Below, piece by piece: positions 4,311 to 5,535 of a DNA stretch of 5,535 nt (the stretch's first letter is position 1; each line of letters opens with the position of its first letter). The position numbers and the translations under genes were made by a program. Under the pieces are notes generated by a model, which was given only the letters and a program-made list of their open reading frames with translations, did no database searches and was not told the origin of the DNA. Origin of the DNA: Allobrachymonas sp. (GTDB lineage: Bacteria; Pseudomonadota; Gammaproteobacteria; Burkholderiales; Burkholderiaceae_C); the NCBI GenBank assembly GCA_012036375.1, contig JAAUOI010000221.1, positions 1 through 5,535 of the forward strand, written 5' to 3'.

Positions 4311-5535
4311 ATGGCTTTGATTGTTCATAAATACGGTGGCACCTCGATGGGGTCGACCGAGCGCATCCGAAACGTGGCCAAGCGCGTGGCCAAATGGGCG
4401 CGGGCAGGGCATCAGATGGTGGTCGTGCCATCTGCGATGAGCGGCGAGACCAATCGCTTACTCGGCTTGGCCAAAGAACTGGCTCCCGCGAAAGCGACCG
4501 CCTCTTATAGCCGCGAGCTCGATGCCTTAGCCGCCACTGGCGAGCAAGCCTCCAGCGCACTGCTGGCGATTGCCTTGCAAGCCGAAGGCTTGGAGTCAGT
4601 GAGTTACAGCGGTTGGCAAGTACCGATTAAAACGGACAGCGCCTACACAAAAGCCCGCATTGAAAGCATTGACGATAAAAAAGTCCGTGCTAATTTGGCT
4701 GCCGGCCGCGTGGTGATCGTCACGGGTTTTCAAGGCGTGGATGAGGGCGGTAATGTCACCACGCTCGGCCGTGGCGGCTCAGATACTTCTGCTGTGGCAG
4801 TTGCGGCTGCGATGAAAGCGGCCGAATGCCTGATCTACACCGATGTCGATGGCGTCTACACCACCGATCCGCGCGTGGTGCCCGAAGCCCGCCGCCTGCA
4901 CACCGTAAGCTTTGAAGAGATGTTGGAAATGGCCAGCATGGGCTCCAAAGTCTTGCAAATTCGCTCAGTGGAATTCGCTGGCAAATACAAAGTGCCACTG
5001 CGTGTGCTCTCCAGTTTCACGAACTGGGATATTGACATTAACGAAGAAGCCAAATCCGGCACTTTGATCACTTTTGAGGAAGATGAAAACATGGAACAAG
5101 CCGTTGTCTCTGGAATTGCTTTTAACCGCGATGAAGCCAAAATCTCGATTTTGAGCGTTCCTGACAAGCCTGGAATTGCCTACAACATCCTAGGCGCTGT
5201 GGCCGATGCCAATATCGAAGTCGATGTAATCATCCAAAACATCTCCAAAGACGGTAAAACAGACTTTTCCTTCACCGTTCACCGCAACGATTACGCCAAA
5301 ACCGTCGATCTGCTCAAAGCCAAAGTACTTCCTCAATTGGGCACAGACACCATTGAAGGCGATACCAAGATTTGCAAAGTCAGCATCGTTGGCATCGGCA
5401 TGCGCAGCCATGTGGGCATTGCCAGCAAAATGTTCCGCTCGCTCAGCGAAGAAGGCATCAACATCCAAATGATCTCCACCAGCGAGATCAAAACCTCGGT
5501 GGTGATCGACGAGAATACATGGAGCTGGCAGTTCG
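4311..5535 (+). CDS. lysC: Aspartokinase, feedback-regulated, 3' end outside window; apparent frameshift at the edge
   Basis: Aspartokinase phosphorylates L-aspartate with ATP, opening synthesis of lysine, threonine, methionine and diaminopimelate. The kinase domain (about 1-235) shows KYGGTSMGS (7-15), ATGEQASSALL, TGFQG, TLGRGGSDTSAVA (151-163) and IYTDVDGVYTTDPR. Two ACT domains follow (about 262-340 and 341 onward), with SVPDKPGIAYNILG and VGIGMRSHVGIASKMF; these bind lysine and/or threonine in the family. ATG 4311 gives the standard N-terminus. An in-frame ATG at 4281 would add ten residues but lacks support; no strong Shine-Dalgarno precedes either. After TSEIKTSVVIDE (residue 401) the frame reads NTWSWQF. 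Reading from 5516 one base out of phase gives YMELAV, the conserved ending. So one A seems missing at 5514-5515: a sequencing error, or a true mutation altering roughly the last 15 residues. Confidence 0.95.
   Translation, partial: MALIVHKYGGTSMGSTERIRNVAKRVAKWARAGHQMVVVPSAMSGETNRLLGLAKELAPAKATASYSRELDALAATGEQASSALLAIALQAEGLESVSYSGWQVPIKTDSAYTKARIESIDDKKVRANLAAGRVVIVTGFQGVDEGGNVTTLGRGGSDTSAVAVAAAMKAAECLIYTDVDGVYTTDPRVVPEARRLHTVSFEEMLEMASMGSKVLQIRSVEFAGKYKVPLRVLSSFTNWDIDINEEAKSGTLITFEEDENMEQAVVSGIAFNRDEAKISILSVPDKPGIAYNILGAVADANIEVDVIIQNISKDGKTDFSFTVHRNDYAKTVDLLKAKVLPQLGTDTIEGDTKICKVSIVGIGMRSHVGIASKMFRSLSEEGINIQMISTSEIKTSVVIDENTWSWQF
5076..5093 (+). promoter_or_regulatory. Possible internal translation start for the aspartokinase beta subunit
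   Basis: GAGGA at 5076-5080 lies ten bases before an in-frame ATG (5091, Met261) placed between the kinase domain and the first ACT domain. In Bacillus and Corynebacterium an internal start at this place yields a regulatory beta subunit, forming an alpha2-beta2 enzyme. The following residues, MEQAVVSGIAFNRDE, are the usual start of the regulatory part. Use of this site is inferred. Confidence 0.5.

Noticed and set aside
4063..4560. 165-codon - strand frame across the Bug gene/lysC junction
   Set aside because: Arg/Ser-rich translation typical of an antisense shadow; it covers two well-supported genes and the lysC promoter.

Overview
The window looks like a chromosomal segment of a betaproteobacterium, most likely order Burkholderiales. 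The grounds are an orphan Bug-type (TctC) periplasmic binding protein coupled to a family III CoA-transferase under a divergent LysR regulator, a Kbp protein with a CCGN motif, and an aspartokinase opening with MALIVHKYGGTSMGS. GC content is moderate, mid-50s percent by eye. I see no mobile element, tRNA, rRNA or CRISPR array.

Layout. Positions 3-173 hold the last 56 codons of guaB (IMP dehydrogenase, + strand). Positions 174-606 are a 433-base gap with no convincing gene but with several strong inverted repeats. These include a 12-bp long-range helix (335-346 with 428-439) enclosing a GC-rich 7-bp stem, a second 9-bp long-range helix (234-242 with 285-293), and an 8-5-8 inverted repeat (543-563). 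I read the first two as a possible structured leader RNA of the next gene, kbp (607-1107, + strand), a BON-LysM potassium-binding protein. kbp converges on a LysR-type regulator (1177-2040, - strand), and a long hairpin at 1143-1194 spans their 3' ends and includes the last codons of the regulator.

The regulator is transcribed away from an AT-rich, dyad-rich 52-base gap (2041-2092). From the other side of that gap runs a two-gene operon: a CaiB/BaiF family CoA-transferase (2093-3238), whose stop overlaps by ATGA with the start of a Bug-family solute-binding protein (3235-4203). Together these suggest LysR-controlled capture of a carboxylic acid and its activation by CoA transfer. The acid cannot be named from sequence.

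A 107-base gap with a perfect TATAAT then leads to lysC (4311 to window end), the feedback-regulated aspartokinase that opens the lysine, threonine, methionine and diaminopimelate pathways. It carries a plausible internal start for a separate regulatory (beta) subunit at 5091. An apparent one-base deletion near 5514-5515, about 20 bases from the window edge, shifts the conserved C-terminus out of frame.

The most interesting unexplained signal is the structured region upstream of kbp. I could not match it to a riboswitch class I remember. That is recall only, not a search.
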